Of a stretch of DNA of 38,913 nucleotides, positions 1 to 8,293 are shown one piece after another. The stretch comes from an uncultured Clostridia bacterium (GTDB lineage Bacteria > Bacillota > Clostridia > Peptostreptococcales > Anaerovoracaceae): positions 1 to 38,913 of the forward strand of contig CANEEC010000005.1 in the NCBI GenBank assembly GCA_947426455.1, given 5' to 3'. The notes beneath the pieces are model-generated. The model saw only the letters and a list, made by a program, of their open reading frames with translations, searched no databases and had not been told where the DNA came from. Within the stretch, counting starts at the first letter, position 1, and the number at the start of each line of letters is the position of its first letter. The position numbers were made by a program, and so were the translations under genes.

Positions 1-1984
1 ATCCTACAATTGTGGGTTTAGCCTTTTCTTTATTGACACAGTTTACGGAAAAGTCTTATGGGACGGATGTGAACGGAATGCTCTTGGTCGTTAACGTTCC
101 AGAAAAGAGTAAACCGTTTATTGGAAAGGATGTTCCACAGAAAATTTTGATGGGAACTATAACCTGGTTTTTCCATCTTGTAAGTGATATGGTAGGGTCA
201 AGTAGTACGGCAGGAATTACTGGCGGAACGGGTATTCCGGGACCGATACTCGCATTGGCAAAAGAAATATCTGCCATCCCGCTTTTCAAGAACTTAAAGG
301 TTAATGATAATACATCATTATCGCTCTTTTTTCCAAATTGTTCAACGGAACACTCATGATGCAACGTGATGAAAACGGGCAGATTATTAAGGAGTCTGTT
401 ATTAAGTTTGATTTGCGTGGCGAACTTGGCGTTGCGGTGGAACTTGGCAAACAGGCAATTCCTGTGGTTGCGAATGAATGCACTGTACGTGTATTCTATT
501 TTGTAAGGCGTCTTGCATTGGCAATGAAGGAAAATCGTGTTAGCAGTATTGCTGATATGAAGACGATAGATTGGAATTCAGTTAAACCAATAAACAATCC
601 GACTATTGCTCGAATGTTAACTGTTTCGACAGGGGTGTTTACTTCCATTGACATTGGAAAAGCAATTGCAGCGCAGAAATATTGGGTGTCGATTAATTAT
701 GTCGGTATCGGAAGATTTGCAGTTGCTATTGGTTCTGATGTGAGTTGGGGGTTAAAAGCGCGTAATGTAAAAAAGGTTCGAGCTGTGTATGAAAATATAA
801 AGCGTCAAACGTTCCAAAAAGCAGATGCTGATGTGTATGAAAGAATAGGAGCCGATATGGATTTACAGATGGATAAACTTGGTCTTTCATTGGAACAGAC
901 GGAGATACTGTATAACCTTGAATACTACAAAACGCTCAATGATATAGAAACAACTAATATTCCTATAATAGGTGAAGCTATCAAGAAATTAAAAACAGCG
1001 TGGCTACAGGAATGGACTAAGTTCATATCTGATGGGTTTGAAAGTTTTACGCAAGTCCCGGGCGCGAGGATGCACTGGTACAGTATAGATGAGTTGAATC
1101 AACGGATTTCAGAGCATAACCCCAATGAACTGTGGTACCGATTAAATCTTCTTGAATCTATGTTGTTTGAGCCATATTATCCGCTTGGAATGGAGAAGGA
1201 TAAGAAAGGCAATGATGTTCCGTGCAAAAAGTACAAAAACCTAAATAATCCCATCAACGGATTTAAGAAAGGCGAAGGCGACCGCTTTTTAAACGAACAA
1301 TTCGCAGGTAAATATTGTGAACAAGGATATGTAAAACGATTACGTAAGTCTTATGATAAGCGAATGAATGAACTTAATGAAGTTCTTAAGACGGTGATTA
1401 CCTCTTTGTCCATTACTGCGGTTATAGCTATTGTTACTGTTGCAACCGCAGGTGCATTCGCAGGACCTATAGCAGTGGCACTGGTAGGTTCAAATTTTGC
1501 AGGACTTAGTGGTGCGGCGTTAACAAGCGCTTGCCTTGCATATCTTGGTGGGGGTGCAATTGCAGCAGGTGGTGCCGGAATGCTTGGTGGAACGATTGCT
1601 ATCGTTGGCGGCGGTGCTGCACTTGGGATTGGTGTGGGTGCCGGAGTTGGTGGGGCTGTCGGTTCAGCGGGTCTCATGGGAAAGAAAAATACGATAATGC
1701 AGTCTGTAAAGCTGCTTACTTCGGTTAGAGAAATTTTCCTTAACGATGAACAAGATGTTGAGTTTTCAAATAGCGTTTATGAGCAGTACCTTCAGAATAT
1801 TACTGAAATTGAAAAAGGTCTGGTTGAACTCAGATTAAAGAGGGATGTTGCCAAAGGTAAGGAGAAAAAGGCAATTACCGAAATAATCAAAAAGGCAGAA
1901 GAGTCTGTAGAGGCAATGAAGGTGGCTCGTAAGAGTATGCTCAAATACAACAGTTCCTTTGCTGAAGGTTTACAAGCAAAATAA
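1..1984 (+). pseudogene. Glycine-zipper membrane protein, frameshifted, 5' end outside window
   Basis: The reading frame is open from the first bases (Pro-Thr-Ile-Val precede the first possible GTG at 12), so the gene starts to the left of the window. Frame one runs to a stop at 357-359. The frame one base back is open from about 311 to 1984 and reads on sensibly. Joining them at the six-T run at 327-332 gives a continuous protein of more than 650 residues. The C-terminal third has a hydrophobic glycine/alanine-rich stretch (roughly codons 340-450 of the second part) like a glycine zipper that could insert in a membrane, followed by a charged helical tail. I do not recognise the family and assign no function. 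The shift could be a real mutation, a sequencing error in the homopolymer, or, less likely, programmed -1 slippage on C-TTT-TTT. Confidence 0.6.
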
Positions 1985-2055
1985 ATTGTTGATATGGACA
2001 TATTCCCGCAAACGGCAAAACTGTAACATAGGCTATTGATGTATTCCCGTAATCG

Positions 2056-2398
2056 GAAAATACCAAGGAAATTCAGCCTATCCAGACGTGCCATGTGGAG
2101 ACGGTGTGTTTATTGTCCAAATTAGAATAGACTCAGCATAATGAAGTTGAGTTGAGGATGGACGAGCTGGACTTGACGGTGGCAGAGAGCAGAGGAACAT
2201 ACGCCGAAATAAAGCAATATGTGTTAGATAAGACAGGATTTAAGATATCTCAAATATATAGCACAAGTTAAAAGAAAACATGGTCTGATAGAAGGAGTCA
2301 ATTATAATTTAGGTGAAAAAGAATCGAAAGTTCCACAAGTGTCACCAGAAAAGGAACAGACAATCGAAGATGCGTTAAAATATTTTAAGATGATTTAG
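2056..2398 (+). pseudogene. Remnant of the C-terminal domain of a RumA/RlmD-like rRNA methyltransferase
   Basis: Translation in pieces gives EIQP, then QTCHVETVCLLSKLE, a stop, then a stretch beginning DELDLTVAESRGTYAEIK. After a frameshift near 2260 it continues IAQVKRKHGLIEGVNYNL and ends KYFKMI before TAG at 2396-2398. The QTCHVETVCLL block is the conserved end of clostridial 23S rRNA uracil-methyltransferase-like proteins, and the rest matches the small extra domain often fused to them. The catalytic body is gone, there is an internal stop and a frameshift, and part of the motif is deleted. It is a decayed fragment, not a gene. It suggests this stretch received and lost DNA repeatedly. 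Confidence 0.6.
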
Positions 2399-2514
2399 TG
2401 GGATGAAAGAATTTTAATAGTAAACACAAATTGGTTATTTAAAAGAGCGAATGGAATCTGAACAAATTGATGAAATCCTAAGAAGATGATTTGAAAAAAC
2501 AGGAAGGGGTCTAA

Positions 2515-3239
2515 ATGATGAAGAACAACAAAGATAATATAATATTATAGGGAGTGAAATCGTCATATATCAAACGGATGATGGACATACAAAAATTCAT
2601 GTTAAATTTGAGGACGAGACTGTTTGGCTTACGCAGGCACAATTATGTGAACTTTATCAAACCAGTAAATCTAATATCAGTGAGCATATTAAACATATTT
2701 TTGAAGAGGAAGAATTGGATGAAGAGTCAGTTGTTCGGAATTTCCGAACAACTGCTGCTGATGGGAAAAACTATAATACAACTTATTATAATCTTGACAT
2801 GATTATTTCTCTTGGATATAGAGTGAAATCCAAGACTGCTACAAATTTCCGCCGTTGGGCTACTGAACGCTTAAAAGAACATATGATAAAAGGCTTTACG
2901 ATGGACGATGAACGGCTGAAAAATCTGGATGATGGTAATTGCTGGAAAAAATTATTGGATCGTATTCGGGATATCCGCTCATCTGAAAAAGTTATGTACC
3001 GACAGGTGCTAGATTTGTATGCAACAAGTGTTGATTATGATCCCAAAAGTAATGAATCCATTGCGTTTTTTAAAATGGTACAAAATAAATTACACTATGC
3101 GGCACATGGACATATAGCAGCAGAAGTTATATACGAGCGTGCGGACGATAGTCGGCCTTTTATGGGATTGAAAAGTTTTTCTGGTGATTTCCTTGCATTG
3201 AAAGATATCAGTATTGGTGCTGTTCATTTACTCGTATAA
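2515..3239 (+). pseudogene. rhuM: RhuM family protein, frameshifted at the start and truncated at the end
   Basis: From 2538 the frame encodes a protein starting IGSEIVIYQTDDGHTKIHV, followed by DETVWLTQAQLCELYQTSK and SVVRNFRTTAADGK. This is the typical N-terminal half of the RhuM (virulence protein) family, which includes a Bro-N-like DNA-binding region. An ATG with a plausible leader lies at 2515 but in another frame, and that frame stops at 2548-2550, so the authentic start appears frameshifted. The other end stops after FMGLKSFSGD plus a short unrelated tail, about 100 residues short of the family's usual length of about 330. RhuM genes are common on islands and beside restriction systems; their biochemical role is uncertain. 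The family assignment is firm, and non-function is likely. Confidence 0.75.
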
Positions 3240-3254
3240 TGTTTTTCCATATTG

Positions 3255-3297
3255 AAAGACCTCACTTGATACTGCCGTTGTACCAAGTGAGGTCTTT
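3255..3297. terminator. Bidirectional hairpin between convergent genes
   Basis: A perfect 14-bp inverted repeat (AAAGACCTCACTTG at 3255-3268, its complement at 3284-3297) with a 15-nt loop lies between the end of the RhuM remnant and the end of the convergent ATPase gene. The stem itself begins with A's and ends with T's, so it can act as a terminator in either direction. Confidence 0.7.
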
Positions 3298-3324
3298 ACT
3301 TGCGCGAATATGCGATTTTTAAAA

Positions 3325-4683
3325 TCACAGGCACATGACCATATATGGAGGAATACAGATGATCCCGTCGTGGATTGTGAGGTTTCGAGGATGGATAATA
3401 TAGCAATCTTCAATCCTCGCTTTGTATTTTTCCTTGAACCGGAGCAGAGATGTGACGGAGTAACGTTCGCTGGATTTCACTTCGATGGGATACATCTTAT
3501 ATTTTGTTTTTCTGTTATTTGAGATAATGAAATCAATTTCAATATCGTTGTGTTTCTTTTCCGCGTTATATTGGGTGTAGAAGAACAGACGGTGTCCATT
3601 TGCCACCAGCATTTGGGCAATCGCGTTTTCGTATAGCATTCCCTCGTTCAGACCCAGCTTGCCGGCAAGGATCTGTTTATAGACCTCGTCTTCCAATAAC
3701 TCGTTTTCATCAAAGGCATGGCTGATCAGCAGACCCGTGTCTCCCAGATAGCATTTGATGTAGGAATCAGATTCTGTCAGGGAAAGTCCCACATTTGGGT
3801 CGGTGGTGCGCCGGCACTCGTTGGCAATCATGGAATCGGAAAGCCAGAAAAAGGTATCTTCGTATTGCTCTGCTGAAGAACCTTGTACAATGCGATTAAA
3901 TACGACTCGCTTTTCATGCCGGGAAAGCGGACCGGGGATTTGATCGAAGATTGCTAAAACCTTGGAACGGTATTGCGTTTTGATCTTCATAATATCATTG
4001 CGGTACAGTGCCAGAATATCACGCTTTTCAAGGTCTGCCTTACCGAAGTCCTTTCTCCCTTCTAAAAAAGCGACAATACTCATGGGCATTCCGCCAATCA
4101 GAAGATACTGCTTGAAAAGAAGCATCGCCTTATTGTGGAGGCTTCGCTCCAGAGGAACCTTTTTGTCAAAGCAATTCCGGATATATGGTGTCAGGGAAGC
4201 CTCGTTCAACGCCTCACAGAACTCTTCAAAATCCAGAGGGTACATCTTGAGTTGACGCTCTTCGGAAGGGATCACAATGTCCTTTACATTTTCCTTGATG
4301 GAGATCAACGATCCGATCTCAATGAAGTCGTAGCGCCCATCGGCAACGAGGTAATTGATTGCCTCTCTCGCTTTAGGGAATACCTGAACCTCATCAAAGA
4401 TGATGACGCTCTCTCTGAGATGGAGCTGAACGCCGTACTCTGTGGATAGCAGCATATAGAAAGTATCGAGATCATTCAGATACTGCCGGAAATAGTCTTT
4501 CACAGCCTCTGATGCCCTGGCGAAGTCAATCAAGATATAGCTTCTGTATTCATTTTTGGCAAACTCTTCTACAATGGTAGATTTACCGATCCGACGAGCT
4601 CCTTCGATCAACAGTGCCTTTTTGCCGTTTGCTTCCTTTTTCCACGCAAGGAGTTTTTCGTATATTTTTCGTTTGAAGATCAT
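3325..4683 (-). CDS. AAA_14/DUF4143 family ATP-binding protein
   Basis: The product has about 452 residues. Near the N-terminus it has a Walker A loop (GARRIGKST) and further on a Walker B (VIIFDEVQ), as in the AAA_14 ATPase domain. The second half matches DUF4143 and ends with an EIDFII...PIEVKSSERY pattern resembling the PD-(D/E)XK nuclease fold, which is usual for this family. The start chosen is the ATG at 4683, preceded by GAGGTGAT; the open frame upstream (to 4764) has no ribosome site and spans the promoter. Such ATPases are widespread in gut anaerobes, often in variable islands; their cellular role is not established, and a defence or nucleic-acid function is only a guess. The promoter at 4702-4730 contains direct repeats suggesting tight control. 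Confidence 0.85.
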   Translation of the reverse strand: MIFKRKIYEKLLAWKKEANGKKALLIEGARRIGKSTIVEEFAKNEYRSYILIDFARASEAVKDYFRQYLNDLDTFYMLLSTEYGVQLHLRESVIIFDEVQVFPKAREAINYLVADGRYDFIEIGSLISIKENVKDIVIPSEERQLKMYPLDFEEFCEALNEASLTPYIRNCFDKKVPLERSLHNKAMLLFKQYLLIGGMPMSIVAFLEGRKDFGKADLEKRDILALYRNDIMKIKTQYRSKVLAIFDQIPGPLSRHEKRVVFNRIVQGSSAEQYEDTFFWLSDSMIANECRRTTDPNVGLSLTESDSYIKCYLGDTGLLISHAFDENELLEDEVYKQILAGKLGLNEGMLYENAIAQMLVANGHRLFFYTQYNAEKKHNDIEIDFIISNNRKTKYKMYPIEVKSSERYSVTSLLRFKEKYKARIEDCYIIHPRNLTIHDGIICIPPYMVMCL

Positions 4684-4701
4684 CACTATCACCTCAGCTT
4701 T

Positions 4702-4730
4702 ATGATAACATAGATTTCGGTAATACGCAA
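4702..4730 (-). promoter_or_regulatory. Promoter of the AAA_14 ATPase gene
   Basis: Read on the minus strand there is TTGCGT (4730-4725), a 17-bp spacer and TATCAT (4707-4702), about 20 bases before the start codon. The -35 box lies inside the first of three repeats (see 4722-4804). Confidence 0.6.
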
Positions 4731-4804
4731 ATTTAATAGGGCAATAAAATCCAATAATACGCATATATGATATCCCATATATTTTCGAAAATACGCAAAT
4801 TTAA
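4722..4804. repeat. Three direct repeats at exact 34-bp spacing, probable operator array
   Basis: The 15-mer AATACGCAAATTTAA occurs exactly at 4722-4736 and 4790-4804. A third, partial copy (AATACGCA followed by TATAT) sits at 4756. All three starts are 34 bp apart. The array covers the -35 box of the ATPase promoter and extends upstream of it. Confidence 0.7.
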
Positions 4805-4827
4805 AACTCCGGTTGCCTGCAATAAAA

Positions 4828-4857
4828 TCACCCCCCTGGATGTGGCCAGGGGGGTGA
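4828..4857 (-). terminator. Rho-independent terminator of the first XRE gene
   Basis: A perfect 12-bp stem (TCACCCCCCTGG and its complement) with a six-base loop. On the minus strand it is followed by TTTTATT, and it lies 27 bases after the stop of the XRE gene at 4885. Confidence 0.85.
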
Positions 4858-4884
4858 CGATACTGGATGAAAAATGAAACTCAT

Positions 4885-5232
4885 TTAGAAATCCGTAGAT
4901 TGTGTGGCTGGAAACAGGGCGTTCAGTCCTTCCAATATATCGATGATGAACATTTTTGCTTCGGCGGTGCAGCCGTTGAAAAGTTCATACAATTCTTCTC
5001 CGCCGTTGGAAGAAGACTCTGCGGGGTCTCGCAGCAGCAGCTGATCCGCAGAAACCTTCAGAGCATCGGCAATTCCCACAAAGACCTCCAAGCTGAGTTT
5101 GGTAGAAGCGGTTTCGATTTTGGAAATGTGATTGGGAGAGACGCCGACGATTTCGGCTAATTCGGCCTGCGTTAATCCCTGTTTCCTGCGATATTTTTTG
5201 ATGCGTTTTCCTAATAGGGTGTAGTTAATCAT
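4885..5232 (-). CDS. XRE-family transcriptional regulator (paralogue 1)
   Basis: A 115-residue protein. Residues about 8-62 form a Cro/CI-type helix-turn-helix (GLTQAELAEIVGVSPNHISKIE). A short C-terminal domain contains an FNGCTAEAK...IDIL pattern shared with the other small regulators in this window. The start is the ATG at 5232, with AAGGAGG seven bases upstream; a longer open frame to 5292 has no ribosome site. It is about 85% identical at DNA level to the gene at 5468-5821, with tRNA-Ser between the two copies. It probably binds a palindromic operator as a dimer; the target is unknown. Its terminator at 4828-4857 is clear. Confidence 0.85.
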   Translation of the reverse strand: MINYTLLGKRIKKYRRKQGLTQAELAEIVGVSPNHISKIETASTKLSLEVFVGIADALKVSADQLLLRDPAESSSNGGEELYELFNGCTAEAKMFIIDILEGLNALFPATQSTDF

Positions 5233-5298
5233 ATTGTACCTCCTTAATGTGTTTTGTTGTAATTGGGGGAAATTGGAATTTCTGCTTTCCATTTTTCA

Positions 5299-5327
5299 TT
5301 GACTTTCTCTTTGGGTTATAGTATTAT
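5299..5327 (+). promoter_or_regulatory. Promoter of tRNA-Ser
   Basis: TTGACT at 5299-5304, a 17-bp spacer, TATTAT at 5322-5327. The tRNA begins 12 bases further on. Confidence 0.75.
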
Positions 5328-5339
5328 GAATAAAGTTAT

Positions 5340-5427
5340 GGAGAGTTGTCAGAGTGGTCGATCGTGCGGCACTCGAAATGCCGTGTCCCGCAAGGGACCC
5401 AGGGTTCGAATCCCTGACTCTCCGCCA
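5340..5427 (+). tRNA. tRNA-Ser (anticodon CGA), CCA encoded
   Basis: The acceptor stem GGAGAGT pairs with ACTCTCC at 5417-5423. The anticodon arm GGCACTCGAAATGCC gives anticodon CGA, which reads UCG serine codons. A long variable arm (TCCCGCAAGGGA), typical of class II serine tRNAs, is followed by the GGGTTCGAATCCC T-arm, the discriminator G and an encoded CCA. It has its own promoter and terminator and lies between two duplicated XRE genes on the other strand. Confidence 0.97.
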
Positions 5428-5431
5428 AAAG

Positions 5432-5464
5432 CCTGCAAACAAGAGAGTTTGCGGGTTTTTTCTT
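5432..5464 (+). terminator. Terminator after tRNA-Ser
   Basis: Stem CCTGCAAAC / GTTTGCGGG with a six-base loop, then a T-rich run to 5464. On the other strand the same hairpin is followed by four T's and could also end the XRE gene at 5468. Confidence 0.85.
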
Positions 5465-5467
5465 TCA

Positions 5468-5821
5468 TCATTTTTTTGAATTTGTGGATTGGTTGGAGAG
5501 AAGAAGTGAGTTGATGTTTTCCAGTATATCGATGATGAGCATTTTTGCTTCGGCGGTGTGGCCGTTGAAAAGCTCATACAGTTCTTCTCCGCTGTTGGAG
5601 GAGAATTCTGCGGTGTCTCGCAGCAGCAGTTGATCCGCAGAGACCTTCAAAGCATCGGAAATTCCCACAAATACCTCCAAACTGGGTGTGGTAGAAGCGG
5701 TTTCGATTTTGGAAATGTGATTGGAAGAAACACCGATAGCTTCCGCCAGTTTGGCCTGTGTTAACCCCTGTTTTTTGCGATATTTTTTAATGCGTTCTCC
5801 TAACACGACATAATTGATCAT
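5468..5821 (-). CDS. XRE-family transcriptional regulator (paralogue 2)
   Basis: A 117-residue near-copy of the gene at 4885-5232, with the same helix-turn-helix (GLTQAKLAEAIGVSSNHISK) and C-terminal FNGHTAEAK...IDIL segment. The start ATG at 5821 has AAGGAGG just upstream. The two genes lie in the same orientation around a tRNA gene. That arrangement is what a tandem duplication, or integration at the tRNA, would leave. A DNA-binding role is clear; the target is not. Confidence 0.85.
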   Translation of the reverse strand: MINYVVLGERIKKYRKKQGLTQAKLAEAIGVSSNHISKIETASTTPSLEVFVGISDALKVSADQLLLRDTAEFSSNSGEELYELFNGHTAEAKMLIIDILENINSLLLSNQSTNSKK

Positions 5822-6211
5822 AAATTACCTCCTTATTTTCTTTGCGATTTGCGTCGAAAGTTAAAATAATGAAAAGAAGAAATAGCAACCCTCCCCTGTC
5901 ATATTTTCGCTCTTAAAACTAAAACACAACAAGAAAAGACGTATTTTCGCCCCCAAAATATACGATATCCCGCGAAGAATATTGATACGGAAAACATTTT
6001 TACTTTTAAAACCCAATCCTTTTTGAATTTTTTCTGTGAAGTGTCGGGTAATCGAAAAATCTCTTCACTTATTCCCACTGAGAGCATACGAATTCCAACC
6101 CTTAAATTGAAAAAGGTCAAAAACAACGCTTATCGAAAGCGACAGACGCTGAATTTTGACATTCAAAAAGCATTTTAGTAAATCACAAATGAGTAAATGA
6201 TATATAAGCGA
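5822..6211. other. Intergenic, AT-rich, no gene seen
   Basis: No convincing reading frame or ribosome site. It contains the first copy of the 47-bp repeat described at 5955-6001. A minus-strand frame at 5899-6126 has no Shine-Dalgarno and its similarity to another frame near 8000-8200 comes only from that repeat. Confidence 0.6.
5955..6001 (+). repeat. 47-bp direct repeat, copy 1 (left of the Fic operon)
   Basis: Begins AAAATATACGATAT, contains GAAGAATATTGAT and ends AAACATTTTT. It matches 8071-8117 at 41 of 47 positions in the same orientation. The two copies bracket the fic gene pair. Confidence 0.75.
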
Positions 6212-6240
6212 TTGACAATGCGGCTAAAGCTTGTTATTTT
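6212..6240 (+). promoter_or_regulatory. Promoter of the Fic operon
   Basis: TTGACA at 6212-6217, a 17-bp spacer, TATTTT at 6235-6240. A leader of roughly 70 bases precedes the first fic gene. Another TTGACA at 6156 has no good -10 partner. Confidence 0.65.
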
Positions 6241-6315
6241 TAAGTAAATGCTGAAAGCGTAAAGATAGGCTTGCAATATAGCACTGAATAACACAAAGAA
6301 TAATGGAGGTGCGGT

Positions 6316-6921
6316 ATGGCACTTGAAAATAAATTGGGTCTGACAAGTTCCGCTGACCTTGCCCGTGAGGAAGAACGCATCAGTAAGAAAAAGGCCGCGG
6401 AGCTTTTTGAAAACGGAATTCTTGATAAATTAGAACCCGGGAAGTTTTCTGCTCTCAAGGCTATTCATAAATATCTCTTTGACGAGATTTACGACTTCGC
6501 CGGAAAAGTTAGAACGGTAAACATTGCTAAGGGCAATTTCCGTTTTGTGCCGGTGATGTATTTGGAAGCGGCACTGGAAAACATCGACAAGATGCCGCAA
6601 TCTACATTCGATGAGATCGTAGAAAAGTATGTGGAAATGAATATTGCCCACCCCTTCAGAGAGGGAAACGGGCGCAGCATCCGCATTTGGTTAGATTTAA
6701 TTTTCAAAGCCGAGCTTCACAAGGTCGTTGACTGGAGCAAGGTGGATAAGGAAGATTATCTTTTAGCTATGGAGCGCAGTTCAATCAAAGATATCGAAAT
6801 AAATCACCTTCTAAAAAATGCCTTAACCGATGACATAAACAGCCGTGAAGTCTATATGAAAGGCATCGACCACAGCTACTACTACGAGGGTTATACGACC
6901 TTTAAGACGGAAGAATTATGA
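6316..6921 (+). CDS. fic: Fic family protein adenylyltransferase, class III type
   Basis: A 201-residue protein with the Fic signature HPFREGNGR at residues 112-120. The invariant His is the catalytic base, and the GNGR segment holds the ATP phosphates. It is a short single-domain Fic. Near the C-terminus there is SYYYEG (Ser187-Glu191-Gly192), which fits the inhibitory (S/T)xxxE(G/N) motif that defines class III Fic proteins, so the enzyme should be self-inhibited until the helix is released. The usual reaction is transfer of AMP from ATP to a hydroxyl side chain of a target protein; the target is unknown here. The ATG at 6316 has GGAGGTG nine bases upstream. A second fic gene follows after 20 bases, making an operon. 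It may be a toxin-like system. Confidence 0.9.
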   Translation: MALENKLGLTSSADLAREEERISKKKAAELFENGILDKLEPGKFSALKAIHKYLFDEIYDFAGKVRTVNIAKGNFRFVPVMYLEAALENIDKMPQSTFDEIVEKYVEMNIAHPFREGNGRSIRIWLDLIFKAELHKVVDWSKVDKEDYLLAMERSSIKDIEINHLLKNALTDDINSREVYMKGIDHSYYYEGYTTFKTEEL

Positions 6922-6941
6922 TGACGAAATGAGGTACAAAT

Positions 6942-8024
6942 ATGCCCGACAAGAATTGGCAATTCGAATTGGAAGAATACATTAGACAGGGCGAGCCTGA
7001 AAGAGCGGAAAGAAGCGAAGCTTGGCAAACTGCTATCGGACTACAGGCGGTTGACGGATTGAAAACCTCCGAATATTTGTTGGATACTGCAAAGGAACAC
7101 ATCGAGGGTAAAATAACCATCGATGAGGCTCAGAGACGGATTCACAGCTATTATGAGCAGAGCTCTACCCGCACAGAAACCCAAAGCGAAACAAAAGAGG
7201 CGGATATTGTATCTGCAAGAATAACTAAGCTTTTGGGCGAAAAGGCGTTCCAGTTTTCTCCGGCCGAATGGATTACCATTCACCGCAGATTGTTTGAGGG
7301 CGTATTCGATCACGCCGGACAAATCCGTCAGTATAACATTTCCAAAAAAGAATGGATATTGAATGGTGAAACGGTTATCTACGCTGATTTCAACAGCATA
7401 AAAGACACTTTGGATTATGATTTTGCCGTCGAAAAACAGTTTTCCTATGAGGGATTTTCGGTTGAAGCATCGGTGAAGCACCTTGCAAAATTCGCATCGG
7501 ATATTTGGCAGATTCATCCCTTCGGCGAGGGTAACACAAGAGCTACCGCCGTGTTTATGATTAAGTATATAAAAACCTTTGGGTTCCGTGTCAATAACGA
7601 TGCGTTCCGTGAAAACTCCTGGTATTTCCGTAATGCATTGGTTCGGGCAAACTATAACGATTTGCAAAAAGGCATTCATTCCACCACAAAGTTTTTGGAA
7701 TTGTTTTTCTCAAACCTTCTGTTGGGTACAAATTACGAATTAAAGAATCGCTATATGCATGTTGATTTTGTGGATGAAAACACCGCCCAAAGTATCAATC
7801 CTAAAGTTCCAAAGTATCAATTTGATACTTTAGACTGTTCTTTAGAAGAACTTGCAGTTTTGGAATTGGTTGCAAAGAACCCCGCCATGAAACAGCAAGA
7901 GATTGTAGAGGCAACCGGAAAATCGATTGCAACCATCAAGCGAATTATGAAATCGCTGCAGGATAAAAATTATATCCGACGTGAAAGCGGCAAACGCTAT
8001 GGCAAATGGGAGGTGTTATTGTAA
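6942..8024 (+). CDS. Fic family protein with VbhA-like N-terminus and C-terminal winged helix
   Basis: A 360-residue protein. Residues about 28-72 resemble the small VbhA-type antitoxin domain, fused in cis (LQAVDG followed by a GKITIDEA stretch). The inhibitory position reads LxxxDG rather than the usual (S/T)xxxE(G/N), so inhibition may be weaker or different. The Fic core carries HPFGEGNTR at residues 192-200, a common variant with Thr for the second Gly. The last 70 residues look like a winged helix (QQEIVEATGKSIATIKRIMK), suggesting DNA binding and perhaps control of its own operon. The start ATG at 6942 has a GAGGT site and lies 20 bases after the first fic gene. The fold assignment is firm; the target and reaction are inferred from the family. 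Confidence 0.88.
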   Translation: MPDKNWQFELEEYIRQGEPERAERSEAWQTAIGLQAVDGLKTSEYLLDTAKEHIEGKITIDEAQRRIHSYYEQSSTRTETQSETKEADIVSARITKLLGEKAFQFSPAEWITIHRRLFEGVFDHAGQIRQYNISKKEWILNGETVIYADFNSIKDTLDYDFAVEKQFSYEGFSVEASVKHLAKFASDIWQIHPFGEGNTRATAVFMIKYIKTFGFRVNNDAFRENSWYFRNALVRANYNDLQKGIHSTTKFLELFFSNLLLGTNYELKNRYMHVDFVDENTAQSINPKVPKYQFDTLDCSLEELAVLELVAKNPAMKQQEIVEATGKSIATIKRIMKSLQDKNYIRRESGKRYGKWEVLL

Positions 8025-8070
8025 TATAGCTGTGCGGTATATACAAAGCATCCATCACAGCTACTATCAA

Positions 8071-8117
8071 AAAATATACGATATTTCGTGAAGAATATTG
8101 ATGCAGCAAACATTTTT
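8071..8117 (+). repeat. 47-bp direct repeat, copy 2 (right of the Fic operon)
   Basis: Matches 5955-6001 at 41 of 47 positions in the same orientation, starting 46 bases after the end of the second fic gene. The rest of 8025-8293 shows no gene. Confidence 0.75.
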
Positions 8118-8293
8118 TCATCGAAAATTGCGGTTTGGCAGGTAATTTGCCAAAAAGAGAAAGAAAAAGGACGTGTCATCTGTTTTTTGGACGACAAACC
8201 CTTTTGATCATCAGAATATTTTTTTACACCGAACCTTTTTCAGCTTTTGATCATGCGTCAAAGACTTCCGGTGATTTTACTGAAATTTTGGAT

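Noticed and set aside
5899-6126. Minus-strand ORF with local likeness to another at 7997-8197
   Set aside because: The likeness is confined to the 47-bp DNA repeat; neither has a ribosome site, and the reading frames do not stay alike outside it.
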